Part shown: piece by piece, positions 17,409 to 27,139 of the stretch
Position numbering within the stretch: position 1 is the first letter of the stretch
How the letters are laid out: every line of letters starts with the position of its first letter
Source: an uncultured Opitutales bacterium
Lineage (GTDB): Bacteria; Verrucomicrobiota; Verrucomicrobiia; Opitutales; Intestinicryptomonadaceae
DNA length: 64,000 bases
Direction: 5' to 3'
Assembly: GCA_900545715.1 (NCBI GenBank)
Contig: URAJ01000002.1
Coordinates: 83,939-147,938 of the forward strand
The notes under the pieces: model-generated
Seen by the model: only the letters and a program-made list of their open reading frames with translations
Databases searched by the model: none
Told to the model about the DNA's origin: nothing
Translations under genes and position numbers: made by a program

Positions 17409-18586
17409 CTAATTTCCGAGCAGAACTGCGCCATTCGTTCAATCCCTTTTTGTATTGTCTCGTCCGAAACGGCGTAGCTAAAACGCACGTTTTCGTCGGA
17501 GCCAAACGCCGAACCGGGAACGACAGCGACAAGTTTTTCCTCCAATAGCTTTGCGCAAAAATCGACCGACGCCATTCCGAACGATGAAATATTCGGGAAC
17601 AAATAAAAAGCCCCTTGCGCCCTGCGGCAAAATACGCCGTCAATCGCATTTAGCCCCTCTAAAAGCATTAGCCTGCGGCGGTCGAAACTCTTTTTCATTT
17701 CCGCTACGGCGGCGTCCGCAAGGGCTTCGTTTTCCATTGCGGCAAGCGCGCCGTACTGCGCAAACGATGTCGCGTTGGAGCTCGTTTGGCTCTGCAAGTT
17801 CGCAACCGCCTTCGCTATCGCGTCGGGAGCGCACAATGTGCCGAGCCTCCAACCGGTCATCGAAAATGCCTTGCTGAATCCGGAAACTACAATCGTATGC
17901 TCCTTCGCCTCCTCCGACAGGCTCGCCGGGCTTATTGCCTCGACTCCGTCGTACACGAGTGTCGAATATATTTCGTCTGACATCACGAGTATGTCGCGCG
18001 CGATTGCAAAATCCATTATTTCCTTCAATTCCTGCGCAGAATATACGGCACCCGTCGGATTTGAGGGGCTTGTTAGTATCAAAAGTTTGGTCTTCGGGGT
18101 GCACACGCTCTCGAGCTGCTGGACTGTCACCTTGAAGTCGGCAGCGTCCGTCGCTTTTACATATACGGGAGTCCCTCCTGCAAGCTTTACCATTTCGGGA
18201 TAGCTCACCCAGTACGGCGCCGGTATTATAACTTCGTCTCCGGGCGAAATTACTGACATTATCGCCAAGTAGCAGCTGAATTTGCCGCCGGGGCTGACTA
18301 TGAAATTCGAGGCGTTGTAGCTTATCCCCCTGCGTTTCGCATAGTGCGCCGCAAGAGCTTCGCGCAAGGCGGGCAAGCCTGCGGAAGGCAAGTATTTTGT
18401 CTTGCCGGCTTCTATCGCCTTTATGCAGGCCTCTTTTATGAATTCCGGTGTGTCAAAGTCGGGCTCGCCGGCTCCAAAGCCGCATACGTCCTTGCCTTCG
18501 GACTTCAATTTCTTGGCCTTCGCATCCACTGCAAGCGTAGGTGAAGGTGATATATTTTTTGCCCATGTGGAGAGTACATTCTTCAT
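17405..18586 (-). CDS. Class I aspartate-type aminotransferase
   Basis: 393 residues, fold-type I PLP enzyme of the Ib subgroup that includes aspartate aminotransferases of many bacteria. Visible sites are [10 protein letters not shown] at residues 38-47, SPSNPTG at 173-179, D204 for the pyridine nitrogen, and the Schiff-base Lys239 in [15 protein letters not shown]. Most likely it interconverts aspartate and oxaloacetate with 2-oxoglutarate, but prephenate or other amino-acid specificity cannot be excluded. It has its own A/T-rich upstream gap (18587-18803) and overlaps tsaE by 4 nt. Confidence 0.92.
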   Translation of the reverse strand: MKNVLSTWAKNISPSPTLAVDAKAKKLKSEGKDVCGFGAGEPDFDTPEFIKEACIKAIEAGKTKYLPSAGLPALREALAAHYAKRRGISYNASNFIVSPGGKFSCYLAIMSVISPGDEVIIPAPYWVSYPEMVKLAGGTPVYVKATDAADFKVTVQQLESVCTPKTKLLILTSPSNPTGAVYSAQELKEIMDFAIARDILVMSDEIYSTLVYDGVEAISPASLSEEAKEHTIVVSGFSKAFSMTGWRLGTLCAPDAIAKAVANLQSQTSSNATSFAQYGALAAMENEALADAAVAEMKKSFDRRRLMLLEGLNAIDGVFCRRAQGAFYLFPNISSFGMASVDFCAKLLEEKLVAVVPGSAFGSDENVRFSYAVSDETIQKGIERMAQFCSEIR

Positions 18587-18803
18587 AGATGCCGTTTAAA
18601 CTTTATATATTTATTTTTTCTTCAAACTTATTCTATAAAAAACTTCAAATCCTACATTTTTGTACTTTTTTTAGTCTCTTTAAAATTCTCTATCAGCCCA
18701 CGCACTCTCTTTTTGCCACCACCAACAAAATAAAAAATCCACCTAATTAAAAATACTGCGAAAAAATTTTCGCCCACCGAATCCTGCAAATATATATAAA
18801 AAA

Positions 18804-19550
18804 TTATTTTATAGACAAGTAAACCGGGCAATGGTCCGAACCTTGCACATCGTCCAATATCCCCGCGCTTTCGACCCTTTCGGCCAAATTTTCCGAAACG
18901 AGAAAATAGTCAATCCTCCACCCTCTGTTGCGCTCGCGGGCGCGCCTAAAATAGCTCCACCAAGTGTAGCCTATTTTGCCGGGGTTTTGCTCCCTCCATA
19001 CGTCGCGCAAGGCGCACTCCGACAAAAGCGACTCAATTCCGGCCCTCTCTTCGTCCGTAAACCCCGCGCTGCCGCGCGCCCCCTTGACGTCAAATACATC
19101 AAGCGGCGTGCGCGCAACATTCAAATCTCCGCACACTACGGCGCTATCGACCGATTTTAAGTATTTTTTAAAATCCTCGTCCCAGACTTTCGTTCGGTAT
19201 TCAAGGCGCCGCAATCCGTCCTGCGAATTTGGGACGTATGTGTTGACAAGCGTAAAATCTCCAAATTCCGCGACACATATCCTGCCCTCGCGCGGATGCC
19301 CGTCGAAAATTTTTTCGTACATCGCATTCGGGCGCACGTTTGAAAATATAGCCGTCCCCGAATACCCTTTCTTTTCGGCGCACGAAAATATTTTGTATTT
19401 AAACGGAATTTCCATAGAATCCGCAAGCTCAGCCGGCAATTTCGTCTCTTGAAGGCAAAGTATGTCGGGCTTTGCGGCATCCACAAACTCGTAAAAATTT
19501 TTGGACATTACAGCCCTTAACCCGTTCACGTTCCAAGACACTATCTTCAT
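18804..19550 (-). CDS. xth: Exodeoxyribonuclease III / AP endonuclease
   Basis: 248-residue EEP-fold nuclease for base-excision repair: 5'-incision at abasic sites and 3'-5' exonuclease. Motifs in order: SWNVNGLRA (5-13), LQETK with the metal-binding Glu35, GDLNVA (catalytic Asp and Asn), GYTWWSY, RIDYFLVS and the terminal GSDHCPV His. The start overlaps the end of the SNF2 helicase gene by 4 nt, placing it in a glgA-SNF2-xth unit. Confidence 0.95.
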   Translation of the reverse strand: MKIVSWNVNGLRAVMSKNFYEFVDAAKPDILCLQETKLPAELADSMEIPFKYKIFSCAEKKGYSGTAIFSNVRPNAMYEKIFDGHPREGRICVAEFGDFTLVNTYVPNSQDGLRRLEYRTKVWDEDFKKYLKSVDSAVVCGDLNVARTPLDVFDVKGARGSAGFTDEERAGIESLLSECALRDVWREQNPGKIGYTWWSYFRRARERNRGWRIDYFLVSENLAERVESAGILDDVQGSDHCPVYLSIK

Positions 19551-22063
19551 TCGAGTATCTCCGCTATTGTCTGTATAAATTTTTCCCGGTTGGAGACGTC
19601 GCGCAGTCCGCCAATCAAATCGTCAAAAAGCTTGCGCTTGCGGGATTGCAGGCGCAGAACCCTATCCTCAACAGTGTCCCTTGCTATCATTCTATATACA
19701 AATACGTCTCCGCGGCGCCCAATTCTATGCGCGCGGTCTATCGCCTGCTCCTCGACCGCGGGATTCCACCACGGGTCCGCGAGAAATATGTAGTCGGCCT
19801 CGGAAAGCGTTATGCCAGTCCCGCCCGCCCTGAGGCTCACGAGCATAACAGATCCGCGTTTCGCTGTCTGAAAGGCGTTCACCGGAAGCGCGCGGTCGCG
19901 GGTGGAGCCGGTTAGCATGTATATGTCGGCCTCGCTTATGCGCGTTTTTAGAGCCGATTTAGCCAAACCCAGAAATTTTGTAAACTGGCTGAAAACCAAA
20001 ACCTTTTTCCCAGCATTGCACAGCTCTTCAACTTTGTCGAGCAACACGGAAAGCTTTCCGCCGTACTCCGGTGCCCCAGCTCCTCCAATCCACGGCAACA
20101 AAGCCGCGTCGCAAGCAGCCTGCCTCAGCCTGGTTATCAACGACAGTATCGTAAGCCTGCCCTTTGCGTCGCCAACCGATGCTTTTAGCTCTCCGCGCGC
20201 AAGGTCGAGCAGCTTTGCGTATTCCGACTTTTGCTGTTCGGACATCGGGCAGTAGAGCTCCACGCGCACCTTTTCGGGAAGCTCGGATGCAACTTCGGAT
20301 TTCATTCGCCTGAGCACAAACGGCGAAATTTGCCTGCGCACTGTCTCAACTATCGCGGCGTCCCCGTGCGCGAGCCTCTCGAAATTCGCGCGCGAGCCAA
20401 GCAGCCCGGGCATCAGCCACCGGAACGCCGTCCAGATATCCATCAATTTGTTCTCTATCGGAGTCCCAGTAAGGGCAATTTTGCGGCGCGCGGAAATATA
20501 CATGCACGCCATAGTCGTCTTGGAGTCAGGATTTTTTATAAATTGGGCCTCGTCCAGCACGGCTAGCTCAAAGCGGATTTTTTCAATCTCAGAACGGTTG
20601 CGGCGCAACTGCGTATAGCTGCATATCCACAAGTCCGCTTTCGAAAAATCGGTCTTTGCGCCAACTATTCCGGTTTTTATTTTCGGGAAAAATTTTTGCG
20701 CCTCAGCAATCCAAACAGGTATGACGCTTGCGGGACACACGACGAGAAATTTAGCATCTTCCCCTGCCTTTGCGCGCGACATATAGTAGTCCACAAGCGC
20801 GAGAGTTTGAAGGGTTTTCCCAAGCCCCATCTCGTCGGCAATCATCGCATTGCACGAATGTTCGAAAAGATTTACCGCCCACGCAACCCCCGCGCACTGG
20901 TATTTGCGCAGAAAATTCGGCAACGTCGCCTTCATATCCTCAGGATTTTCGAGCGACTTCCTCCATTGCGACAGTTCGGGAGTCAGCTTTAAACGCCCGC
21001 CAAAATCCGAGGCCGAAAGCAGCATGTAGCGCGGTATTTTCCCCTGCTCAAAACCGAATTCGCGCGAGCGCTCCACGTCCCTCACAAGGGCTGTGTCGTC
21101 GCCGGAAACCCTTAAAATTCCGTAATCGGGTATTATCCTTAGCGAGCCCGCCCCGCCCATCAATTTGGGAAGTTCGGACGCGTCTATCGAACGACCGCCT
21201 ACGCTCGGCAGCCATTTTATGTCGAAGTCAGCCCCGTCGCCGCCGACCTCCACAACCTCGGGGGTTAGCGTCAACTTGCGCTCTCCGCCTTTTAGCAGTT
21301 CCACGCGCTTGTCGCAAACTACTTTAAACAGTTCCGACCACTTTGGCAAAATGTTGTTTAAAAACGGCGGTATTTTGGAAAGCTCCGGCAAAATATGGCT
21401 CTCGCCGTCGTACTTAAACCCCGCCTTTCGCGAAAGCCCTGCAAGCGACAGCAACTTTTCGCGCTCGCATTCCAACAGATCCGCAATCTTTACGCACCTG
21501 TCGCCGTACGCAAAGCGCCTCAAGCCTTTTTCGTCGAGCCATTTCGTCGAAAATACAAGACCCTTGCGCTTGGAATGGAAAGAAAGCTCAAGCACCATCG
21601 GCTTGCGCTCCGGGGCTTTATTTGAAACCTCCTCCGTCTTGGGTTCCGCGTCATCCACGGCGGAATTGTCTTCGTTATTTTCTTTTGCGGAATCCGCGAC
21701 GATGGAAGACTCAGAAAATGCGTCCGGCGAGGCGGACAAGTCGCCTATAAGCTCGTCTATCTCGTAGAGAGCGGCGACGCACAAAGCCGCCTGATCCAGA
21801 TCCCAGCCGTCGCGGCGCACATATCTTTCGCCCTCAAAATCCAGAACGCAAAATGGCTCGGTGCCGTCTTCAAGTTTTGCGCGCGCAAGCGCCTCGGATT
21901 CGTGCAACTCGATGTCGCGTATTACGCAATTTTTATAAAGTTTGCGCCCGTATTCGAGCTCCTCCAATCGGAATTGTCCCTGCCAATCGCATGCAGCCCT
22001 CGACAGCCACAGCGGAAGTTCGCTCTGCCTGTATATCCTGCGCGCTGTATGCTCTATTGCCAT
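19547..22063 (-). CDS. SNF2-family DNA helicase/ATPase
   Basis: 838 residues. The N-terminal 340 residues are divergent and include an acidic, low-complexity segment around 110-160. The SNF2 core follows: Walker A in ADEMGLGKTLQT, DEAQ box in VLDEAQFIKN, TGTPIENKL (motif III), then helicase-C with VFSQFTKFL and the arginine-finger motif AIDRAHRIGR near residue 780. Bacterial SNF2/HepA-like proteins move on DNA or remodel RNA polymerase; the target here is unknown. It lies 6 nt after glgA and overlaps xth. Confidence 0.92.
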   Translation of the reverse strand: MAIEHTARRIYRQSELPLWLSRAACDWQGQFRLEELEYGRKLYKNCVIRDIELHESEALARAKLEDGTEPFCVLDFEGERYVRRDGWDLDQAALCVAALYEIDELIGDLSASPDAFSESSIVADSAKENNEDNSAVDDAEPKTEEVSNKAPERKPMVLELSFHSKRKGLVFSTKWLDEKGLRRFAYGDRCVKIADLLECEREKLLSLAGLSRKAGFKYDGESHILPELSKIPPFLNNILPKWSELFKVVCDKRVELLKGGERKLTLTPEVVEVGGDGADFDIKWLPSVGGRSIDASELPKLMGGAGSLRIIPDYGILRVSGDDTALVRDVERSREFGFEQGKIPRYMLLSASDFGGRLKLTPELSQWRKSLENPEDMKATLPNFLRKYQCAGVAWAVNLFEHSCNAMIADEMGLGKTLQTLALVDYYMSRAKAGEDAKFLVVCPASVIPVWIAEAQKFFPKIKTGIVGAKTDFSKADLWICSYTQLRRNRSEIEKIRFELAVLDEAQFIKNPDSKTTMACMYISARRKIALTGTPIENKLMDIWTAFRWLMPGLLGSRANFERLAHGDAAIVETVRRQISPFVLRRMKSEVASELPEKVRVELYCPMSEQQKSEYAKLLDLARGELKASVGDAKGRLTILSLITRLRQAACDAALLPWIGGAGAPEYGGKLSVLLDKVEELCNAGKKVLVFSQFTKFLGLAKSALKTRISEADIYMLTGSTRDRALPVNAFQTAKRGSVMLVSLRAGGTGITLSEADYIFLADPWWNPAVEEQAIDRAHRIGRRGDVFVYRMIARDTVEDRVLRLQSRKRKLFDDLIGGLRDVSNREKFIQTIAEILE

Positions 22064-22069
22064 TTTGCC

Positions 22070-23539
22070 TTAAAATCTTGCAGAGCGCGCGGCTACTGCC
22101 CACTTGTAAACAAGCGCGTATTTCTCAGCGGATTTATTCCAAGAAAAATCCTTGCTCATTCCGTTGCGGCGCAATTTCTGAATATCGGCAGGGCGGTCGT
22201 ACCAAGTGGAGCACGCCCAGCCTATCGTGTTATATAGAGCCTCGCAAGTCGCGTCCGAAAACTTAAAGCCGTCTCCGCTCCCGGTGGCTTCGGAATACTG
22301 GTCGACGCTGTCTTCCAATCCGCCGGTAGAGCGCACTATCGGAAGCGTTCCATACATCATCGAATACATCTGGTTCAGTCCGCACGGCTCAAACCTGCTC
22401 GGCATTATGAAAAAGTCGGAGCCTGCCTCTATCTGGTGCGCCAACTCATTGTCAAAGCCTATGTACGCCGATATTTTTCCGGGGAATTTTGCCGTCAAAT
22501 CCGAAAATGCGTTTTCAAGCCAATGCTCGCCAGTGCCAAGAATCGCTATTTGAATGTCCATGTGCCCCACAAGCTCCCCCGCAATCCTCGCGAGCAAATC
22601 CAGACCCTTTTGCGAGTAAAGCCTCGACACCACCCCAAATACGGGCTTTTTTGCCGAAACCTCCAAACCCAGTCTCTTTTGGAGCGCTTTTTTGCAGGCG
22701 GATTTTCCCTTCATATCCGACAGAGAGTAGTTGGCGGCGATAAATTCGTCGGTTTGCGGATTCCATGCTTCGGTGTCAACTCCGTTTATTATTCCAATCA
22801 AATCCGCCCCCCTGAAACGCAACACGCCGTCGAGCCCACAGCCGTACTCGGGGGTTCTTATTTCATTTGCATAGGTTGGGCTTACAGTCGTGATTTTAGT
22901 GCAGTTGTAAAGCCCTCCTTTCATCAAATTTAGCGACCCGTACGATTCGCAAGAATCCGCCCTGAATTCCGACGAAGGTATGCCCGCATATTCGAGTACA
23001 CCTTTGTCAAATATCCCCTGATGCTGCAAATTGTGTATCGTAAAGACGCTCGCTGAGCCCCCGAGCGGAGAATTGTATAGCGACGTATTCAACAGAACCG
23101 GAACAAACCCTGTGGTCCAATCGTGGCAATGTATGACATCTGGAATCCAGTCGTTTTGCAGGCACCAATCGAGGGCCGCGCGGCACATAAAGGCGAACCT
23201 CCCGCCGTTGTCGGAAAAATCTACCCCGTTGTAATTGTAAATGCCGGGCCTGTCAAAATACATATTGAACTCCAAAAAGAGCATTTTGGCATCACCGAGC
23301 GCCGCCGTCCAAACAGACGCTTTGTATTCGAGCCCGAGCCCCATGTGGACTGACAGATTGTCCATCTGTTTTTCTATGTCGGCAGGCCGTTTTACGGTAG
23401 CGTAAAGAGGCGTAAAAACCTTCACGTCGCACCCGGAAGCCGCGAACTGCTTTGATATTGAAGACACCATATCACCCAACCCTCCGGCTTTGGAGAATGG
23501 TGCGCATTCGGGGGAAATCATGAGAATTTTCATTTTCAT
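22070..23539 (-). CDS. glgA: Glycogen synthase (ADP-glucose type)
   Basis: 489-residue GT5 glycosyltransferase that elongates alpha-1,4-glucan from ADP-glucose. The N-terminal KxGGL motif reads FSKAGGLGDMV (nucleotide-sugar binding), and the C-terminal FEPCGLNQMYSM has the conserved catalytic Glu region. Length is normal. An alternative ATG lies two codons in (23533). It is first in a unit with the SNF2 helicase and xth, although no other glycogen gene is nearby. Confidence 0.95.
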   Translation of the reverse strand: MKMKILMISPECAPFSKAGGLGDMVSSISKQFAASGCDVKVFTPLYATVKRPADIEKQMDNLSVHMGLGLEYKASVWTAALGDAKMLFLEFNMYFDRPGIYNYNGVDFSDNGGRFAFMCRAALDWCLQNDWIPDVIHCHDWTTGFVPVLLNTSLYNSPLGGSASVFTIHNLQHQGIFDKGVLEYAGIPSSEFRADSCESYGSLNLMKGGLYNCTKITTVSPTYANEIRTPEYGCGLDGVLRFRGADLIGIINGVDTEAWNPQTDEFIAANYSLSDMKGKSACKKALQKRLGLEVSAKKPVFGVVSRLYSQKGLDLLARIAGELVGHMDIQIAILGTGEHWLENAFSDLTAKFPGKISAYIGFDNELAHQIEAGSDFFIMPSRFEPCGLNQMYSMMYGTLPIVRSTGGLEDSVDQYSEATGSGDGFKFSDATCEALYNTIGWACSTWYDRPADIQKLRRNGMSKDFSWNKSAEKYALVYKWAVAARSARF

Positions 23540-23928
23540 AGCTTTTTAATACTGCCTCGGGGTTAATTTGTGTGCTTTTCTTGGGTATAAAATCACAAAA
23601 CTCTCTAAAATCTCCCGAAACTTTGCAAAGTTTTTTTTAAAGTAATTTTTCAGTTTAAATTATTTTTTTTCATCAATGTGAGACTTTCTTCTTTTCGTTT
23701 ATCTCTTATCGGGAAAAAATCTTTAATTTTTACAAAATAATAAGCCCCTGCTAAAACCTAAGAGTCTTTATGGAGCAATTATTGCGGGGTTAATTTCCAG
23801 AAGTTTTTTAAACTTGCCTAAATATTCGGCAATTTCATTTTCGCGGGTCAATAAAAGCGTTTTTTGCTAAATGTAAAGTTTGGAGGGTTTTTCTTGAACA
23901 ATTTTATAAAATAAATGAAGTTTTACAT
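23540..23928. other. Divergent intergenic region, glgA / secreted isomerase-like gene
   Basis: 389 nt, strongly A/T-rich, between two divergent genes, so it must hold both promoters. A 16-bp perfect palindrome AAACTTTGCAAAGTTT followed by T's is at 23618-23633; it could be an operator or attenuator. No ORF or RNA gene recognised. Confidence 0.4.
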
Positions 23929-24741
23929 ATGAAAGCTTTTTGTATTTTCTTTCTCGCGATATTTTCCATTAAACTTCTCGGCGCGGATATTGCGGTAAGT
24001 TCATATCCATGGCAAAAAACTTCTATAACTGAAATGTTGGCTGATTTCAAAAAAATGGGCGTCAGAAAAGCATCAATGTTTCAAAATATAAAAATCGGCG
24101 GGAGCGGCCCTAATAAAAACGTCATTTTTCATTATAAAATGCCAAAAATGGCCCGTGACGAAGCAAAAAAAATTTTTGATAACGCAGGTGTAAAAATAAT
24201 TTCTATCGGGCATATATCTCTTTCTGAAGAATCGGAAATTGAAAAACTCTTTGAGTTCGCAAAATTTTTCGGGATAAAATACATGACAGTCGAAGCCCCC
24301 AAAAGCGCGCTTGGAATTTACGACAAACTTTCAGCAAAATATGGAATAAAAGCAGGCCTCTACAACCACCCAAATAGAAAAAGCAATCCTCCTCCATATT
24401 CAACCCCTGAAAAAATGCTCGACGCCATACGCGGCAAAAAGAATCTTGGCGCTTTCCCAGATTGCGGACACTGGGGCCGCTCTGGCTTTGATATTGTAAA
24501 CTGCCTAAAAAAACTTGAGGGCAAGCTTGTCGGCATAAATATTCAGGATTTATCAGAGGCAAAAGAATGCGAAACATACGGGCGCGGCATTCTCCCGCTC
24601 GAATCTTTTATCTCGGAGATCGAACGCTCAGGGTTCGATGGTCTTTGCGTTGTAATGTTTGACGCCGCAAACGACCACTCTCAAATAGATAAAATTCCGG
24701 ATTCAGTCGAATATTTAACCAAGCGCGGATTAAAAAAATAA
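23929..24741 (+). CDS. Secreted xylose-isomerase-like TIM-barrel protein
   Basis: 270 residues with a signal peptide (about 1-19, ending KLLGA) and a sugar phosphate isomerase/epimerase fold. Family marks: a GIKYMTVEAP strand, LYNHPNR with the metal-ligand His, FPDCGHWGRSG (the usual D-x-G-H metal site), then GINIQDLS and PLESFISEIERSGFDG. Secreted members are common in Verrucomicrobiota and Planctomycetota and probably act on sugars or keto-sugars in the periplasm. The exact reaction is unknown. It stands alone. Confidence 0.8.
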   Translation: MKAFCIFFLAIFSIKLLGADIAVSSYPWQKTSITEMLADFKKMGVRKASMFQNIKIGGSGPNKNVIFHYKMPKMARDEAKKIFDNAGVKIISIGHISLSEESEIEKLFEFAKFFGIKYMTVEAPKSALGIYDKLSAKYGIKAGLYNHPNRKSNPPPYSTPEKMLDAIRGKKNLGAFPDCGHWGRSGFDIVNCLKKLEGKLVGINIQDLSEAKECETYGRGILPLESFISEIERSGFDGLCVVMFDAANDHSQIDKIPDSVEYLTKRGLKK

Positions 24742-24812
24742 CTCTCCGCACAAAAATCTTCTCGCAAAAAAGGCGCTTTCAGCAAAAATGCAGATTTTAT
24801 TTCCAGTAAATA

Positions 24813-25895
24813 ATGGACACCTCCGACTTGGACTACAACCTACCCGAAGAAAGGATAGCCCGCTATCCTTCCCAGCGCCGCGACGCATGCAAGCTGCTCG
24901 TTTACGACAGAAATTCCGGAAAAATTTCCCATGCTAAATTTGCGGATCTGCCAAACTTTCTCGGCAAGCCCCACAATTTTTTCAGGAACACGGCGGCGGT
25001 TTTAAAGGCGAGAATTTTTGCGAAAAAACCCACCGGCGGCGAAGTCGAGTGCCTTTTGCTAACCCCGCTAAACGGCTCCGACGAATGGCTCTGCATGCTT
25101 AAACCCGGCAAGCGCCTGCAACCCGGCGCAATTTTCGGGATAGATGGCGTCTTTGAAGCAACGGTATTATCGAAGGATCTTGACGGCAACGCCGCCGTCC
25201 GTTTTAATACTTTCGGCGGCGGCGGAGTCGTGGAATTGAGCGAGAAAATCGGAGTCGTCCCCCTGCCCCCGTATATCGAGCGCGACCAAAAGTCGCCTGG
25301 CTACGACAGGGATTTCGACAACACGTATTACGAGACCGTTTACGCAGACCCCGCAAAGCGCGTCGCCGCGGCCGCCCCCACAGCCGGCCTGCACTTCACC
25401 CCCGAATTGGACGCCAGGCTACAATCGCAAGGCCACAAATTTTATTCACTTATACTTCATGTGGGACTTGGCACGTTCAAGCCTATGAAGACTGAAAAAA
25501 TCGAGGATTTTAAAATTCATTCGGAAATATACGAAATTCCCGCAAAGACGCTCTCTGCCATGGCCGATAACAGCCGCCCGCGACTCGCTGTGGGAACTAC
25601 ATCGTTGCGCGCCATGGAGGACTTCTGCCGCAAAAACGGAGTGCCGTCGGGATTGCTCCGCAATGACTTTGTGGGCTCGGCAGATATCTTCGTTTATCCA
25701 CCCCAAAAAATTATATCGGCAGACGCATTAATCACTAATTTTCACCTTCCGCGCTCCTCGCTAATGTGTCTTGTGGCGGCCTTCATAAAGCCAAACTCTC
25801 TCGAGGGAGTAGATATTTTAAAGGAGCTTTACCGCGAGGCAATAGCCGAAAAGTACAACTTTTACTCTTACGGAGACGCAATGCTTATCATTTAA
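24813..25895 (+). CDS. queA: S-adenosylmethionine:tRNA ribosyltransferase-isomerase
   Basis: 360 residues. Transfers the ribosyl part of SAM to 7-aminomethyl-7-deazaguanine in tRNA to make epoxyqueuosine. Signatures are YDLPEE-like YNLPEERIARYPS at the start, PTGGEVECLLL, PLPPYI, AAPTAGLHFTPEL, LHVGLGTFKP, GTTSLRAME and TNFHLPRSSLMCLV. The usual NDTRVIPAR segment reads RNTAAVLKAR, a lineage variant. The leader lacks a clear Shine-Dalgarno. Confidence 0.95.
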   Translation: MDTSDLDYNLPEERIARYPSQRRDACKLLVYDRNSGKISHAKFADLPNFLGKPHNFFRNTAAVLKARIFAKKPTGGEVECLLLTPLNGSDEWLCMLKPGKRLQPGAIFGIDGVFEATVLSKDLDGNAAVRFNTFGGGGVVELSEKIGVVPLPPYIERDQKSPGYDRDFDNTYYETVYADPAKRVAAAAPTAGLHFTPELDARLQSQGHKFYSLILHVGLGTFKPMKTEKIEDFKIHSEIYEIPAKTLSAMADNSRPRLAVGTTSLRAMEDFCRKNGVPSGLLRNDFVGSADIFVYPPQKIISADALITNFHLPRSSLMCLVAAFIKPNSLEGVDILKELYREAIAEKYNFYSYGDAMLII

Positions 25896-25969
25896 ATTTC
25901 CCCGACCCGCCAGAAATTTCATGCAACAAATAAATACGCAAATTCTTAGAGAAAAATTTTTACCATTTT

Positions 25970-25999
25970 GGCGCGCGTACACGCGCGCGCCTTTACGTC
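25970..25999. terminator. GC-rich hairpin between convergent queA and a small regulator
   Basis: A perfect 8-bp stem GGCGCGCG / CGCGCGCC with loop TACACG, followed by only three T's on the plus strand and four A's on the other side. A plausible but weak intrinsic terminator for either gene. Confidence 0.45.
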
Positions 26000-26006
26000 T
26001 AAGTCG

Positions 26007-26405
26007 TCAAATATTTTTACTGCGCGCTTTAGCCCTGCCGACTCCCGAATATAGCCTGTCTTTTATCAGTTTTTCCAGCCTGAACAGTTGGTAATCCGAA
26101 CGATTTAATATTACGGATTCCAGCATTTGCATAAAAGATTCGGGCGTATAATTTGCCGATTCAAGCAAAAACAGAACTATGGCGTCGCGGTGAACTCTCA
26201 TATAGGTCTTTTTTTCGTGACCCGGCTTTGCAAGGCCGTTTGACAGGTGCCCGAAAATCTTACCACTGTAAAAGCTGTTTCGCACAAATTGGTCCGACCT
26301 GCCTATAATGTAGCCGGTCTCTTTTGGGCTGAACCACTCCTGCCCTTTGGGGAAAAGCGAGGAAAAATGTTCAAACCCCTCGGATAGCTCGTCGCTATTT
26401 TTCAT
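26007..26405 (-). CDS. Small putative DNA-binding protein (excisionase/MerR-like helix-turn-helix)
   Basis: 132 residues. Not a named family that I recognise. WFSPKETGYIIGRSDQFVRNSFYSGKI at residues 24-50 has the layout of a winged helix-turn-helix of the excisionase/MerR type: helix, turn, recognition helix, wing with a following HLSNG...YMRVHRDAIVLFLL. A Lys/Arg-rich tail ends the protein. It is divergent from an XRE-family regulator, and the gap between them contains several palindromes, suggesting shared control. DNA binding is an inference from pattern. Confidence 0.5.
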   Translation of the reverse strand: MKNSDELSEGFEHFSSLFPKGQEWFSPKETGYIIGRSDQFVRNSFYSGKIFGHLSNGLAKPGHEKKTYMRVHRDAIVLFLLESANYTPESFMQMLESVILNRSDYQLFRLEKLIKDRLYSGVGRAKARSKNI

Positions 26406-26518
26406 TTTCTTCTCTCCCCCATTCGCGCTCGGAGGCGACTTCTTTTTTTGTGTGTGAGTTTTTCATAATCTTTTTAATATTTTATCCTTTCATTCAATGT
26501 CTATTGCGATATATTATA

Positions 26519-26566
26519 AATGAAATTCATTATTTAATATAAATAATGGAACATAATAATTATTAT
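26519..26566. promoter_or_regulatory. Cluster of palindromes between two divergent regulators
   Basis: Three inverted repeats lie within 48 nt: AATGAA-A-TTCATT (26519-26531), ATTATTTA-ATA-TAAATAAT (26529-26547) and ATAATAATTATTAT (26553-26566). The A/T-rich background makes chance palindromes easier, but their density just upstream of an XRE regulator start (26602) fits an operator region. Confidence 0.4.
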
Positions 26567-26601
26567 TTGTCAATATAAAATAGAAAAATTCTACTTTATA
26601 A

Positions 26602-27111
26602 ATGAAACATTCTAAGCCATATAAAGATACAAATTTTGCAACTCGCATGAGACTGTTGATGGGAGCGAGAAATGTAAAACTTAAAGACATCGCCACAGCC
26701 ACAAGCTGCTCGATAAGCGCCGCAAGCACTTGGCGGCGCGGCCGCCTTCCGCGGAATTACAAGACAATATCCAAACTCGCCCGAATATTCGACGTAAGCG
26801 AGAATTTTCTCATAAACGGAGATGAAGAATGTGTAATTTTTTCAAATGAAAAAAGCTGCGCCGAAAAACCCGCAAAAAATTCCGTAAAAGTACGCCCCAA
26901 AGACGACGGGAGCGAACGCAGGCATTCTGAGAGCCGCTTTTCGCGCGAGCGCGAGGTAATGGACATTTTTAAAAAACTCGCAACCCTCGCCGCGAAATCC
27001 GACGACGGATACAGCATACTGTTTGAAAGGCTCCTAAAAGCTTTTCCGGAAGCTGCCCCCGGTAATGGAGAAAATTCCGAAAAAAATATGGCAAACAAAA
27101 TGTTTGCCTAA
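26602..27111 (+). CDS. XRE-family (Cro/CI-type) transcriptional regulator
   Basis: 169 residues. An N-terminal HTH_XRE domain (about 12-75): FATRMRLLMGARNVKLKDIATATSCSISAASTWRRGRLPRNYKTISKLARIFDVS in outline, with the second helix at IATATSC and the recognition helix at SAASTWRRG. The remainder is a charged linker and a helical tail that could mediate oligomerisation. It is probably autoregulated through the palindromes just upstream. The target genes are not evident; hlyIII follows 28 nt downstream. Confidence 0.85.
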   Translation: MKHSKPYKDTNFATRMRLLMGARNVKLKDIATATSCSISAASTWRRGRLPRNYKTISKLARIFDVSENFLINGDEECVIFSNEKSCAEKPAKNSVKVRPKDDGSERRHSESRFSREREVMDIFKKLATLAAKSDDGYSILFERLLKAFPEAAPGNGENSEKNMANKMFA

Positions 27112-27139
27112 CTCAAAAAAAAATACGTAATAAAAAACT

